From assembly GCA_934140005.1 (NCBI GenBank), contig CAKPBB010000015.1, forward strand, positions 1 to 46,126: a DNA stretch of 46,126 bases, in the 5' to 3' direction. Below the pieces are notes generated by a model. It saw only the letters and a program-made list of their open reading frames with translations. It did no database searches and had not been told where the DNA came from. Positions within the stretch are counted from its first letter, which is position 1. Each line of letters begins with the position of its first letter. This DNA is from an uncultured Clostridia bacterium (lineage in GTDB: Bacteria > Bacillota > Clostridia > TANB77 > CAG-508). Shown in pieces: positions 8,756-17,212 of the stretch. The position numbers and the translations under genes are program-made.

Positions 8756-10102
8756 ATGGATAGCGATAATGAATTCAATTATAATAATGAAGAAAATCAT
8801 TTTAAAGCTCCAAAGGAACATAAGAAATTAGGTAAAGGATTTGGAAAAACAATAGTATTTCCCTTTATTTCAGGAGTTGTAGGAGCTTCAATTGTTGTTG
8901 GAACATGCTTTGGCGTTCCTAGTATAAAAAATAAACTAGTTGGACCTAGAACAACTTTTTCAACACAAACAAGTGCATCAACTTCAATTGATGCTGTTAA
9001 TTTAGCAAACTTTTCAGATACTGCTATTGGTGTAGCACAAAAAGTTTTGCCTTCAATAGTTGGTATTACAGTAAATTATAATGTAAGTTCTGTTTTCGGA
9101 AACAGTACAGCTCAAGCAACTGGTTCTGGAATAATAATAAGTGAAGATGGATATATAGTAACAAATAATCACGTAATTTCTAGTGAATCTTCTTCATCTT
9201 CTTACTACGAAATAACTCAAGCAACAGGTATTACAGTAAATTTATACAATGATTCAACAGAATATAAAGCAACTGTTGTAGGTACAGATTCTTATACTGA
9301 TTTAGCTGTTTTAAAAATTGAAGCAACTGGTTTAACTGCTGCAACACTTGGAAATTCAGACAATATTCAAGTTGGTGAATTTGCAATGGCAATAGGAAAT
9401 CCTCTTGGAATGCAAAGTTCTGTTACATCTGGAATTGTTAGTGCTGTAAATCGTGAAGTTACTTCTTCTGATGGAACAACATATACTGCCATACAAACAG
9501 ATGCTGCCATAAATTCAGGTAATAGTGGTGGTGCTTTGGTAAATTCTAAAGGTGAAGTAATTGGAATCAATACATTAAAACTTTCTGGTACAGGCATTGA
9601 AGGAATTGGTTTTGCTATTCCTATAAATTCTACAACAAAAGTAATTTCACAATTGATTGAATATAAAGAAGTAAAACGTCCTTACATTGGTATAAGTGGT
9701 TCTGCTGTTACAGAAGAAACTTCAAAACGTTATAATGTTCCGGTTGGTGTATATGTTGAAAGTGTTGATGAAAATGGTTCAGCTTCAAAAGCCGGTATCA
9801 AACAAGGTGATATTATAACAAAAATCGAAGGTACAGAAGTTAAAACAGTTCAAGAATTAAATAAAATAAAAAATAATTATAATATTGGTGATGAAGTTAC
9901 TTTAACAGTATATTCAAATAACGAATATAAAGATATTAAAGTTAAATTACAAGAGCAAACAGTAACAGAAGCAACAACAAATAGTAATGCTAAAGTAGAA
10001 CAAAACAGCAATACATCAAAAGGAAATAGTAGTCAAGTACCAAATACACCTTTTAGTTCAGACAGTAATGATTCTTTATTTAAATATTTCTTTGGTAATT
10101 AG
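8756..10102 (+). CDS. htrA: HtrA/DegP-type membrane-anchored serine protease with PDZ domain
   Basis: 448 residues. A surface quality-control protease that degrades misfolded exported proteins. A cytoplasmic N-tail (1-35) is followed by one membrane anchor (about 37-55) and a trypsin-like domain with catalytic H139 (TNNHV), D182 (YTDLAV) and S257 (GNSGGAL). A PDZ domain covers about 305-395, and a Ser/Asn-rich tail follows. Domain order and length match Bacillus HtrA/HtrB. A GGAGG site lies just upstream of the ATG at 8756. It is monocistronic with its own promoter and terminator, and paired palindromic repeats upstream of the promoter suggest stress control. Confidence 0.93.
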   Translation: MDSDNEFNYNNEENHFKAPKEHKKLGKGFGKTIVFPFISGVVGASIVVGTCFGVPSIKNKLVGPRTTFSTQTSASTSIDAVNLANFSDTAIGVAQKVLPSIVGITVNYNVSSVFGNSTAQATGSGIIISEDGYIVTNNHVISSESSSSSYYEITQATGITVNLYNDSTEYKATVVGTDSYTDLAVLKIEATGLTAATLGNSDNIQVGEFAMAIGNPLGMQSSVTSGIVSAVNREVTSSDGTTYTAIQTDAAINSGNSGGALVNSKGEVIGINTLKLSGTGIEGIGFAIPINSTTKVISQLIEYKEVKRPYIGISGSAVTEETSKRYNVPVGVYVESVDENGSASKAGIKQGDIITKIEGTEVKTVQELNKIKNNYNIGDEVTLTVYSNNEYKDIKVKLQEQTVTEATTNSNAKVEQNSNTSKGNSSQVPNTPFSSDSNDSLFKYFFGN

Positions 10103-10127
10103 ATTTTCCCCTTGTTAATATAAATAA

Positions 10128-10156
10128 AAGCACTAGCTCAAAGCTAGTGTTTTCTT
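10128..10156. terminator. Bidirectional terminator between htrA and the YibE/F gene
   Basis: CACTAGCT (10131-10138) and AGCTAGTG (10142-10149) pair perfectly around a 3-base loop. There is a T-rich tail on the plus strand and an A-rich left flank, so it serves both convergent genes. Confidence 0.85.
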
Positions 10157-11411
10157 ATATTTTTAAACTTCTTTTTCCATCAATCAAATTTTCTGATGTT
10201 GTTTTATAAACTGTTTTCTTTCTGTTTAAGAATGCATATACAAATGCCGTAATTGGTATTGTGTAAACAACTCCCATACTGCCTGCAATTGCTGAAATAA
10301 TTTCTTCTGCTATTACATCTTTATTTAAAATTTCAGATAAAGGCATATTACAAGCCATAAATAATAGAATTAGCTTTAATGCACCACCAACATAAGCTAA
10401 TATTAAAGTGTTAGTCATTGTTCCAATAACGTCTCTACCAATATTCATTCCGCTTTTAAATAGTTCATTCCAAGATATGTCTTTAGTTTTATTTTTTATT
10501 TCATCTAAACTTGAAGCTATACTCATTCCAACATCCATACAAGCTCCTAAAGCAGAAATAACAATTCCAGCAAAGATTAAATCTCTAAAATTAAATGAAA
10601 CTGTTTGCATATTCATACTTAATTGAATTGCATCTTCACAAGCACCTGAAAGCTCAGCTAAATGACTAAAAATTGTTGCCATAATACCAGATGAAATTAT
10701 ACCACCTAAAGTTCCAATAGCAGCTGTAATTATTTTTTTGTTTATTCCACCAATTATAATAAATGTTGCAATAATTATTACTGCACAAGTAACAATTGAC
10801 ATTAGTATAGCATTATATCCAGCAAAAATTGATTTTATTAAAATAAACCAAACAGCAAGTATGGTTATAAGTAATCCTACTATTGCTTTTATTCCCTTTT
10901 TTCCACCTACTAGAACTATACTAAATAAAAATACTATTGCCATTAAATATATATAATTTTCTCTAACTATTCCCTCAACAGTTGGTGTAATATTTCCTTG
11001 TTCATCTATTACAAGTTGAACAGATACTGTATCACCCTTCTTTAGTTCGTAAGCTAATATTTTACCTTCAATATCATAAGAAAGTATAAACTCTGTTGAA
11101 AATTCTTTTGCATTATATTCTTTATCTAATATTTCAATTTTAACAGGTTGAACCGTATCAACAATATTTCCAGAAACTCTTTGAGTAATTTCTCCCGTTT
11201 CAAGAACTTTTGCTTTTACAATAACTGTTTTAGCCTCAGATTGATTATTTTCTGAATTTTCTTGACTACTCAAAGCTTGATTTTCTTGAGAAGCCTCTTC
11301 TGTGCTTTCTGTTTGTGCCGTTTCAGCTTGTTCCTCATCTGCATAAGCAAAATTCATTAAGCAACTTATCATTAGTACAAATGTTAGTCCGACAGTTATT
11401 ACTCTCTTCAT
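10155..11411 (-). CDS. YibE/F family membrane protein
   Basis: 418 residues. A signal peptide (about 1-24, ending FAYA) leads into a Glu/Gln/Ser-rich linker and an extracellular beta domain (about 60-145). Seven or eight membrane helices follow (about 150-400), with the family features GGKKGIKAIVGLL, SALGACMDVGMSIASSL and GRDVIGTMTNTL. These identify the YibE/F family (PF07907), whose function is not established. Start at 11411 with AGGAGGG upstream. It is convergent with htrA, sharing its terminator, and may be co-transcribed with the DUF3298-like gene 54 bases upstream. Confidence 0.9.
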   Translation of the reverse strand: MKRVITVGLTFVLMISCLMNFAYADEEQAETAQTESTEEASQENQALSSQENSENNQSEAKTVIVKAKVLETGEITQRVSGNIVDTVQPVKIEILDKEYNAKEFSTEFILSYDIEGKILAYELKKGDTVSVQLVIDEQGNITPTVEGIVRENYIYLMAIVFLFSIVLVGGKKGIKAIVGLLITILAVWFILIKSIFAGYNAILMSIVTCAVIIIATFIIIGGINKKIITAAIGTLGGIISSGIMATIFSHLAELSGACEDAIQLSMNMQTVSFNFRDLIFAGIVISALGACMDVGMSIASSLDEIKNKTKDISWNELFKSGMNIGRDVIGTMTNTLILAYVGGALKLILLFMACNMPLSEILNKDVIAEEIISAIAGSMGVVYTIPITAFVYAFLNRKKTVYKTTSENLIDGKRSLKI

Positions 11412-11465
11412 TTTATTTAATTCCCTCCTAAAATGCTTTTATACATTTTATATTTGAACTTATTT

Positions 11466-12341
11466 TTAAAAAATAACAATATCCATTTCATTTGTATAAT
11501 CTTTGTTTCCATAAGCATAAATAACATAAACATATCCATCATCAGTTAAGAAAAATGTTGTAGTATTTTCTACCTTATATATATCACTATTTAAATCACG
11601 CTCGTATAGATTACCATATTCTGCAGCTATGATTTTAGCATTATTATAAGCTGTTTTTATCTCACTATTTATTGTACTTTGTACAGTTGCAACTGTTGTT
11701 TTCTTTAGTTCTACTAAATCTTTAAGTGAAACTTGTCTATCAGCAGACATACTATAATTGTAAGTTTTTATAGAAACTTTTTCTGCTTTATTTCCTTCTT
11801 TTAAAGTAGCTTTTATTACAACAGATACTATATCTTCATTAACAAAAGCTTGATATGTAACATTATAAACAATAAATTCATCTGATTGACGCATTATATT
11901 ATTTGCTTTATCATAAAATTCTGATTTTATGCTTTCATTAAGTTCAGATACTTTTTGTGATTTAATGTTTATTGTAGGAATTACAGCATTAACCATATAA
12001 TAGTTTTCATCTGTATTTTCTATTTTGTACATTGAATAAACTAAATCACTTTCTTCTCTATTTTTTTCAATATTAACATTTTCACTATTTACTTTTAAAC
12101 CATTTTGAAATAAACTATTGAAATTTGCTTCCAAAGTAGCCAATTCCTCAGCTGTTTTCTGACTACCAATATTTATTCCTATCATTAAAGGGTCTGTTTC
12201 AGAATATTTGTAAAAAAACTGCGTATATATAGCTAAGCACATAGCAATTATACAAACTAAAGCTAGTACAACAAAAAATAGGACTTTATTTTTTCCTTTT
12301 AGTTTACTAGCAAATCTCCTTAATGCTCTTATCATATCCAT
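11466..12341 (-). CDS. Membrane-anchored extracytoplasmic protein, DUF3298-like C-terminus
   Basis: 291 residues. There is a basic N-terminus, one membrane anchor (about 20-43) and then an extracellular domain of about 245 residues. The C-terminal half has the pattern of the PdaC/RsiV-type DUF3298 domain: a VSLKDLV turn, a helix with repeated VxxxINxEI, and a final strand pair FFLTDDGYVYVIYAYGN. Members of that group occur in peptidoglycan deacetylases and anti-sigma factors, but no deacetylase domain is present here. TAGGAG lies 9 bases before the ATG. The function is unknown; an envelope sensor or lysozyme-binding role is only a guess. Confidence 0.6.
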   Translation of the reverse strand: MDMIRALRRFASKLKGKNKVLFFVVLALVCIIAMCLAIYTQFFYKYSETDPLMIGINIGSQKTAEELATLEANFNSLFQNGLKVNSENVNIEKNREESDLVYSMYKIENTDENYYMVNAVIPTINIKSQKVSELNESIKSEFYDKANNIMRQSDEFIVYNVTYQAFVNEDIVSVVIKATLKEGNKAEKVSIKTYNYSMSADRQVSLKDLVELKKTTVATVQSTINSEIKTAYNNAKIIAAEYGNLYERDLNSDIYKVENTTTFFLTDDGYVYVIYAYGNKDYTNEMDIVIF

Positions 12342-12452
12342 GATTTCTTTTCTCCTAATTTAAAATCGCAGTTTCATTATAACATTATATTTACAAAATT
12401 TCAAATTTTTTATAACATTTATCAATGTTTTGTGAAAACCATGTAAAAAACA

Positions 12453-12481
12453 TTGACTGAAAAGCCAAAATAATGTATTAT
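12453..12481 (+). promoter_or_regulatory. clpE promoter
   Basis: TTGACT (12453-12458) and TATTAT (12476-12481) are separated by 17 bases. I saw no CtsR heptads or CIRCE element around it. Confidence 0.8.
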
Positions 12482-12551
12482 AATACTGTTAAATATCTTT
12501 ATTTTAAGTGATTTAAACAAAACTATTTGGATAAAATTAGAGGTGAAATAT

Positions 12552-14864
12552 ATGTTATGTTCAGTATGTAATAAAAATACTGCTGTTATATTTATCAATA
12601 AAACAGAAAATGGCAAGTCTTCAGTAGAAGGTCTTTGCTATGCCTGTGCTAAGAAAAAAGGTATCAATCCTTTAGAAGTTCTTACAAAAAATGCAAATTT
12701 ATCTTCTGAAGAATTTGAAGATATGTCAAATCAATTTGAAAACATATTAAAAGATTTTTCTGAAAATATGAATTTAGAAGAACTTGGAATTGACCCTACT
12801 ACAATGGAAGAAGAAAATGGTCAAAATCCTTTAAGTGGTATTTTAGGATTCTTTAAAGCACCTAATAGTTCAGAAAATGAACAATCTGCATCTGCTGAAT
12901 CAGCAGGAGCTGGCCAAAAAAAAGCTGTTAAAGTTGAGAAAAAACAAAAAAATAATAAAAAGCGTTTCCTAGATACATTTGGAACAAATCTAACTGAAAA
13001 AGCTAAAAATGGTCAATTAGATGAAGTAATTGGTAGAGAACAAGAAATTGAAAGAGTAACTCAAATACTAAATCGTCGTTCAAAAAACAATCCTTGCTTA
13101 ATTGGTGAGCCAGGTGTTGGTAAAACAGCTATTGCACAAGGTTTGGCATTAAAAATTGCTCAAAAACAAGTTCCAGCTAAATTATTAAATAAAGAAGTTT
13201 ATTTAATTGATATGACAGCAATAATTGCTGGAACACAATTTAGAGGTCAATTTGAAGGCCGTATGAAAAACTTAGTTGATGAATGTAAAGCTTATGGAAA
13301 TATTATTCTAGTAATAGATGAAATTCACAATATTATTGGTGCTGGTGATGCAGAACATTCTATGAATGCTGCTAATATTTTAAAGCCTTCTCTATCTAAT
13401 GGAGAAATTCAAATCATTGGTACTACAACATTAAAAGAATATAGAAAATATATTGAAAAGGATTCTGCATTAGAAAGAAGATTCCAACCAGTACTTGTTG
13501 AAGAACCTTCTATTCAAGATACTATCAATATTTTACAAGGTATAAAGAAATATTATGAAGATTATCATAAAGTACTAATTACAAATGATGTAATTGAGAA
13601 AACTGTAAAAATGTCTGAAAAATATATTCATGATAGATTTTTACCAGACAAAGCTATTGATTTAATTGATGAAGCTTGTTCAAAAATCAACTTGAATAAT
13701 CATGAATTATATGAATTAGAAATAATAAAAAATGAACTTGCTAAAATAGCAGAAGAAAAAGAAGAAGCTGTTTCTTCTGATTCAATTGAAGATTATCAAA
13801 AAGCTGCTGATTTAAAAACAAAAGAATGTACTCTTCAAGAAAGAATGGCTGAAATAGAAAAGAATTTAAAACCTTCTGTTTTAACAGTTCAAGATATTGC
13901 TGAAGTAATTGAAAGATGGACTAAAATTCCTGTTACTAAAATTACAGAAGCTGAAACTCAAAAACTTTTAAACTTAGAACAAAATTTACACAAACATATC
14001 ATTGGTCAAAATGCAGCTGTTAATGCTGTTGCAAAAGCAATTAGAAGAAATAGAGCTGGTTTACAAAGTACAAAGCGTCCACCTTCATTTATATTTGTTG
14101 GCCCTACTGGTGTTGGTAAAACAGAACTTGCTAAAGCTTTAGCATTTGAAATGTTTGGTTCTGAAGATTCTATTATTCGTATAGATATGTCAGAATATAT
14201 GGAAAGTCATTCAACTGCTAAATTGATTGGTGCTCCTCCAGGATATGTTGGATATGATGATGCTGGTCAATTAACTGAAAAAGTAAAAAGAAAACCTTAT
14301 TCTATAATTCTTTTAGATGAAATAGAAAAAGCACATCCAGATGTATTTAATATTTTGTTACAAGTTCTTGATGATGGAAAACTTACAGATTCACAAGGAA
14401 ATACAATCAATTTTGAAAATACAATTCTAATTATGACATCAAATGCTGGTTCTAATTTAAATAATAATACAATTGGTTTTAGTAATAATGAAGCAATAAT
14501 CAACAAAGATAAAATTGTTGCAGCTTTAAAAGATTTATTTAGACCAGAATTTTTAAACAGAGTTGATGAAATAATACCATTTGATAGTTTAACTCCAGAT
14601 GAACTAATTAAAATTGTTGATTTATTGTTAGATAAAACTCGTGAAGCTTTAAGCAATAAAGATTTAAAACTTGAAGTATCAGATTCTGCAAAACAATTCT
14701 TATTAAAAAATGGAACAGATTTAAAATATGGTGCAAGACCACTTAGAAGATCTATTCAAAGATTTATTGAAGATGAAATTGCTGAAAGAGTTTTAAAAGG
14801 CGAATTTATCGCTGGTCAAACAATTTTTGTAGATTGTGTAGATAATAATTTAATTTTTAAATAA
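12552..14864 (+). CDS. clpE: ClpE-type ATP-dependent unfoldase with N-terminal zinc finger
   Basis: 770 residues. A Hsp100 unfoldase that feeds substrates to ClpP. The N-terminus has a four-Cys zinc finger (C3, C6, C29, C32) instead of the ClpC N-domain, which points to ClpE. A linker of about 100 residues, rich in Glu/Asn/Ser, follows. AAA-1 carries GEPGVGKT, then a UVR-like middle segment (DYQKAADLK), AAA-2 with GPTGVGKT, the ClpP-docking tripeptide IGF (in NTIGFSNN) and a C-terminal D2-small domain. I use the ATG at 12552, because the GTG at 12543 lies within the ribosome-binding site. It is monocistronic. The middle linker is longer than in Bacillus ClpE. Confidence 0.88.
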   Translation: MLCSVCNKNTAVIFINKTENGKSSVEGLCYACAKKKGINPLEVLTKNANLSSEEFEDMSNQFENILKDFSENMNLEELGIDPTTMEEENGQNPLSGILGFFKAPNSSENEQSASAESAGAGQKKAVKVEKKQKNNKKRFLDTFGTNLTEKAKNGQLDEVIGREQEIERVTQILNRRSKNNPCLIGEPGVGKTAIAQGLALKIAQKQVPAKLLNKEVYLIDMTAIIAGTQFRGQFEGRMKNLVDECKAYGNIILVIDEIHNIIGAGDAEHSMNAANILKPSLSNGEIQIIGTTTLKEYRKYIEKDSALERRFQPVLVEEPSIQDTINILQGIKKYYEDYHKVLITNDVIEKTVKMSEKYIHDRFLPDKAIDLIDEACSKINLNNHELYELEIIKNELAKIAEEKEEAVSSDSIEDYQKAADLKTKECTLQERMAEIEKNLKPSVLTVQDIAEVIERWTKIPVTKITEAETQKLLNLEQNLHKHIIGQNAAVNAVAKAIRRNRAGLQSTKRPPSFIFVGPTGVGKTELAKALAFEMFGSEDSIIRIDMSEYMESHSTAKLIGAPPGYVGYDDAGQLTEKVKRKPYSIILLDEIEKAHPDVFNILLQVLDDGKLTDSQGNTINFENTILIMTSNAGSNLNNNTIGFSNNEAIINKDKIVAALKDLFRPEFLNRVDEIIPFDSLTPDELIKIVDLLLDKTREALSNKDLKLEVSDSAKQFLLKNGTDLKYGARPLRRSIQRFIEDEIAERVLKGEFIAGQTIFVDCVDNNLIFK

Positions 14865-14878
14865 AATAAAAAATATCA

Positions 14879-14926
14879 AAAATATCAATTAGTTGCATTG
14901 CTTCTAATTGGTATTTTTATTTTTTG
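14879..14926 (+). terminator. clpE terminator
   Basis: AATATCAATTAG (14881-14892) pairs with CTAATTGGTATT (14904-14915), followed by a long T-rich tail. Confidence 0.85.
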
Positions 14927-14929
14927 CAG

Positions 14930-15102
14930 AAACTTAATATATACTTTGAATAAAATTTCGAATGTGCATGAAAAAATTTTAGAAATTCTATGCAATTTTA
15001 TGGAAAGAGTTCACTTTTAGTGGAAGGGTGCCATAAAATAAATTAGAATTTCTTAAATTTTGTAATAAACCGAGAAATTTTAGAAAAGTATATATTAAGT
15101 TT
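14930..15102. repeat. 173-bp long imperfect palindrome (MITE-like element or structured RNA)
   Basis: The outer arms 14930-14947 and 15085-15102 are perfect 18-base inverted repeats (AAACTTAATATATACTTT). Inside them, 14973-15003 pairs with 15031-15061 (TTTTAGAAATTCT with AGAATTTCT, then ATTTTATGG with CCATAAAAT), leaving a small central hairpin around TTCACTTTTAGTGGAA. Nearly the whole element can fold on itself. It sits exactly between convergent genes, after the clpE terminator and just before the stop of the next gene. No reading frame is apparent, and no second copy was seen in the window. Confidence 0.7.
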
Positions 15103-15104
15103 TT

Positions 15105-15725
15105 TTATTCAAAATCTTCTAATACGGAATTTAATTTTCCAGCTCCAAATACATAAATTCCTTTTTCAAGTTTTGATATATCATCTTGTGGTAGATAATC
15201 TCTTGATATATCAGTTGTCTTATATAAAACTAAATTTCCATCACTTTCTAAATGAAAAATTTGTACATACTTCTCCCCTAATTTAATAATAAAATGTTCA
15301 TCACATAATGATGCTATCTCTTTAACTAAAACTAATCTATTGCTTGAAAATTCATCAACTTCCCAATCTGAATAATAAGAATCAATTTGTTCTTTAGTTA
15401 AATTTACTAATTCTTTTGGAAGTTCTGCATATTCAAATTTAAAGTGCCCACATTCATTATAGAATTTTTTTAGTGCAAATTCTGCATTTGGAGATAGTTT
15501 TTCTTCTGATGAAGCTGTTTCAACAACTTCATTAGAATTTATCGAAACATTTTTAATAATTTCATTTGTCTCCTTTCCCTGCACATTTGAGATTTCAAAA
15601 TTATCACCAACTAATTGTAAATTAGCATCTTCTAATTTTTGATTTATCCACATTTTTGAAAATACAAATCCAATTCCCATTGAAAATAAAAAAATCAATA
15701 TTGCATATAAAAACTTTTTTCCCAT
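15105..15725 (-). CDS. Membrane-anchored protein with BofC C-terminal-like domain
   Basis: 206 residues. An N-terminal anchor (about 4-24) and a polar linker to about residue 80 precede a domain of about 105 residues with the BofC-C pattern. The features are LTKEQIDSYYSDWEV, a strand region ending HFIIKLGEKYVQIFH, a TTDISRDYLPQDD turn and a final LEKGIYVFG ... LEDF. In Bacillus, BofC is a forespore inhibitor of the SpoIVB protease, but this domain is common in clostridial envelope proteins and the BofC N-domain is absent, so I make no functional call. I use the ATG at 15725, which has AGGTGG 8 bases upstream; the GTG at 15737 lies inside that site. Confidence 0.65.
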   Translation of the reverse strand: MGKKFLYAILIFLFSMGIGFVFSKMWINQKLEDANLQLVGDNFEISNVQGKETNEIIKNVSINSNEVVETASSEEKLSPNAEFALKKFYNECGHFKFEYAELPKELVNLTKEQIDSYYSDWEVDEFSSNRLVLVKEIASLCDEHFIIKLGEKYVQIFHLESDGNLVLYKTTDISRDYLPQDDISKLEKGIYVFGAGKLNSVLEDFE

Positions 15726-15803
15726 AAAATTTACCACCTTTTGGTCTTATTATTGTTCTTTTTTCAGTTTTTATTCACAATATCGTATAATTACATTTTT
15801 ATA

Positions 15804-15850
15804 ATAAAATGAACCTGTAATAATATTTTCATAATAATACAGGTTCAATT
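15804..15850 (-). terminator. Terminator-like hairpin after the frameshifted membrane protein
   Basis: TGAACCTGTA (15810-15819) and TACAGGTTCA (15838-15847) form a perfect 10-base stem. The T-tract on the minus strand is short (TTTTAT). Confidence 0.6.
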
Positions 15851-15861
15851 TTAGAATTTCA

Positions 15862-16531
15862 TTATTTCAACTCTATATAATCATTAGAAATATCAATCAA
15901 TTTTTTGTAATCATCATTATAAACTATATTGGCAGAATATAATAATCTTTCAGAAGTATTATAATTTTTGTCCAAAGCTTCGTTTTTCAAATACACTAGA
16001 TTATCTCCATCAAAATAAAATTTCATATTATTCTTTTTAAAATTTTCAAAGTATAACCATTTTCCATTTATTTTTTCATATCCTACAGTATAATATTTAT
16101 TTTCCAAAATTTGTTTTTCAATATTTAAATACCAACTATCATATGTTGTACTTTTATTTGTATTATCAAACTCTAAACTTCTATATTCTTTCTGTTCTGG
16201 AAATAATATTTTTGTATCTGTTCCATCTGCATTAGTTATAGAAACAGAAATAGCATGATTTTCTTTATCATTTTTATAATAAGTGTCTAATATATGTACC
16301 TCTTCTTTTTCTGTATAATCTGTAACAAATATTAAATTAGTATAAAGATTATCATTATCACTAGTCAACTGCATTGATATTTGATTTTCACTAATGTTAT
16401 AAAAACTCTCAATTAGCTTATATATTTTAGATTCATGAATATTGTTTTTTCTTATTATTCCGAATATAAAATAAAGCAATTAAAATCATAACAATTATTA
16501 AAATGTTTCTAATTATTCTAAATTTCTTCAT
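15862..16531 (-). CDS. Membrane-anchored hypothetical protein, interrupted by a +1 shift
   Basis: The gene is 670 bases, one more than a multiple of three. An ATG at 16531 with AGGGAGTG upstream opens a hydrophobic anchor of 23 residues. The 0-frame then meets a CGG codon (16460-16462) and ends at a TGA ten codons later. A long open frame in +1 carries the remaining 199 residues of a secreted-side domain and has no good start of its own. Skipping the C of CGG gives ...FYI-GIIRKNN..., a 222-residue product. A one-base indel in the A6 tract (T6 on the plus strand at 16445-16450) would join the frames equally well. The domain matches nothing I know. It lies just downstream of the XRE/membrane-protein pair and may share its transcript. 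Confidence 0.65.
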
Positions 16532-16544
16532 AAAATCACTCCCT

Positions 16545-16754
16545 TTAATCAAAATAAAATATATCTTCAAATTTCTTGTCTAATGCTATACAAAGCAATA
16601 AAGCTAACTTTGCAGTAGGATAAAACTTTCCATTTTCAATAGCATTTATTGTCTGTCTTGAAACTCCTATTATTTTTGCTAAATCTTCTTGTGATAAATT
16701 CTTTTCTGTTCTCGCTAACTTTAATCTATTCTTTAAAATTAAGTTTTCCTTCAT
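16545..16754 (-). CDS. Small XRE/Cro-type transcriptional regulator
   Basis: 69 residues, almost entirely a helix-turn-helix domain of the YozG/DUF-associated type. NRLKLARTEKNLSQEDLAKI is followed by GVSRQTINAIENGKF, then a C-terminal helix and FEDIFYFD. The start is the ATG at 16754, which overlaps the stop of the upstream membrane protein gene as ATGA and is preceded by AGAGGTGA, so translation is probably coupled. A longer start at 16781 lies inside the upstream gene and lacks a site. I infer autoregulation through the palindrome at 17101-17124. Confidence 0.88.
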   Translation of the reverse strand: MKENLILKNRLKLARTEKNLSQEDLAKIIGVSRQTINAIENGKFYPTAKLALLLCIALDKKFEDIFYFD

Positions 16755-17062
16755 ATTGTCACCTCTTTTATAAAAGAACATAAGAAGAAAATTGTTAATA
16801 TAAAAGTAATTGTACCCGTTACAAATAAACTTACTTTTTTAATTTTTATTGCTTGATAAATTTGAGATATACTTAATTGAGCTAATGTAATTGCTACTAA
16901 ATCACTTATGATATACTGTGAAGATATTATTCTTATAATTATACAAATTGTACAAAAAATAGGAATTATTATAGTACTTATTCCTAAAGCTTTAGTGCAA
17001 ATAGCTAACTCCATTTCATCATAATCTTTTTTAGCTTTTTCAAAAATTTCTTCTTTATTCAT
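16751..17062 (-). CDS. DUF6442-like small membrane protein paired with an XRE regulator
   Basis: 103 residues. An acidic/basic amphipathic N-terminus (MNKEEIFEKAKKDYDEME) is followed by three hydrophobic segments (about 27-48, 50-68 and 77-98). This layout and the four-base overlap with a downstream small XRE gene are typical of the DUF6442/XRE pairs found in clostridia; their function is not established. The start at 17062 has a perfect AAGGAGG 5 bases upstream. The longer frame from 17089 would start within the promoter -10 region. A strong promoter (TTTACA/TATAAT) overlaps the palindromic operator. Confidence 0.7.
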   Translation of the reverse strand: MNKEEIFEKAKKDYDEMELAICTKALGISTIIIPIFCTICIIIRIISSQYIISDLVAITLAQLSISQIYQAIKIKKVSLFVTGTITFILTIFFLCSFIKEVTI

Positions 17063-17080
17063 CTCTTCCTCCTTACTTTT

Positions 17081-17109
17081 ATTATACATTACCTTTTTGT
17101 ATATGTAAA
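17081..17109 (-). promoter_or_regulatory. Promoter of the membrane protein/XRE pair
   Basis: On the minus strand, TTTACA (17104-17109) and TATAAT (17081-17086) are separated by exactly 17 bases. The -35 lies inside the 17101-17124 palindrome. Confidence 0.8.
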
Positions 17110-17124
17110 GTATACTTTACATAT
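17101..17124. promoter_or_regulatory. Perfect 24-bp palindromic operator
   Basis: The half-site ATATGTAAAGTA is followed directly by its exact reverse complement. It covers the -35 of the leftward promoter and ends 7 bases before the -35 of the rightward one, so a bound dimer could control both directions. The adjacent XRE protein is the obvious candidate. Confidence 0.75.
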
Positions 17125-17131
17125 CTTTTTT

Positions 17132-17160
17132 TTGACTTTTTTGCTTATCTAATATATAAT
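17132..17160 (+). promoter_or_regulatory. Promoter of the helical-repeat protein operon
   Basis: TTGACT (17132-17137) and TATAAT (17155-17160) are separated by 17 bases. The promoter diverges from the XRE-pair promoter across the palindrome. Confidence 0.8.
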
Positions 17161-17212
17161 ATTATTGATTTTATGAGATAAAAGTTTAAGCAAGAAAGGA
17201 ACAAATTTTAGT

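Noticed and set aside
16445..16450. Classical -1 slippery site at AAAAAAC in the anchored protein gene
   Set aside because: The frames need +1, not -1, so a standard -1 programmed shift does not fit.
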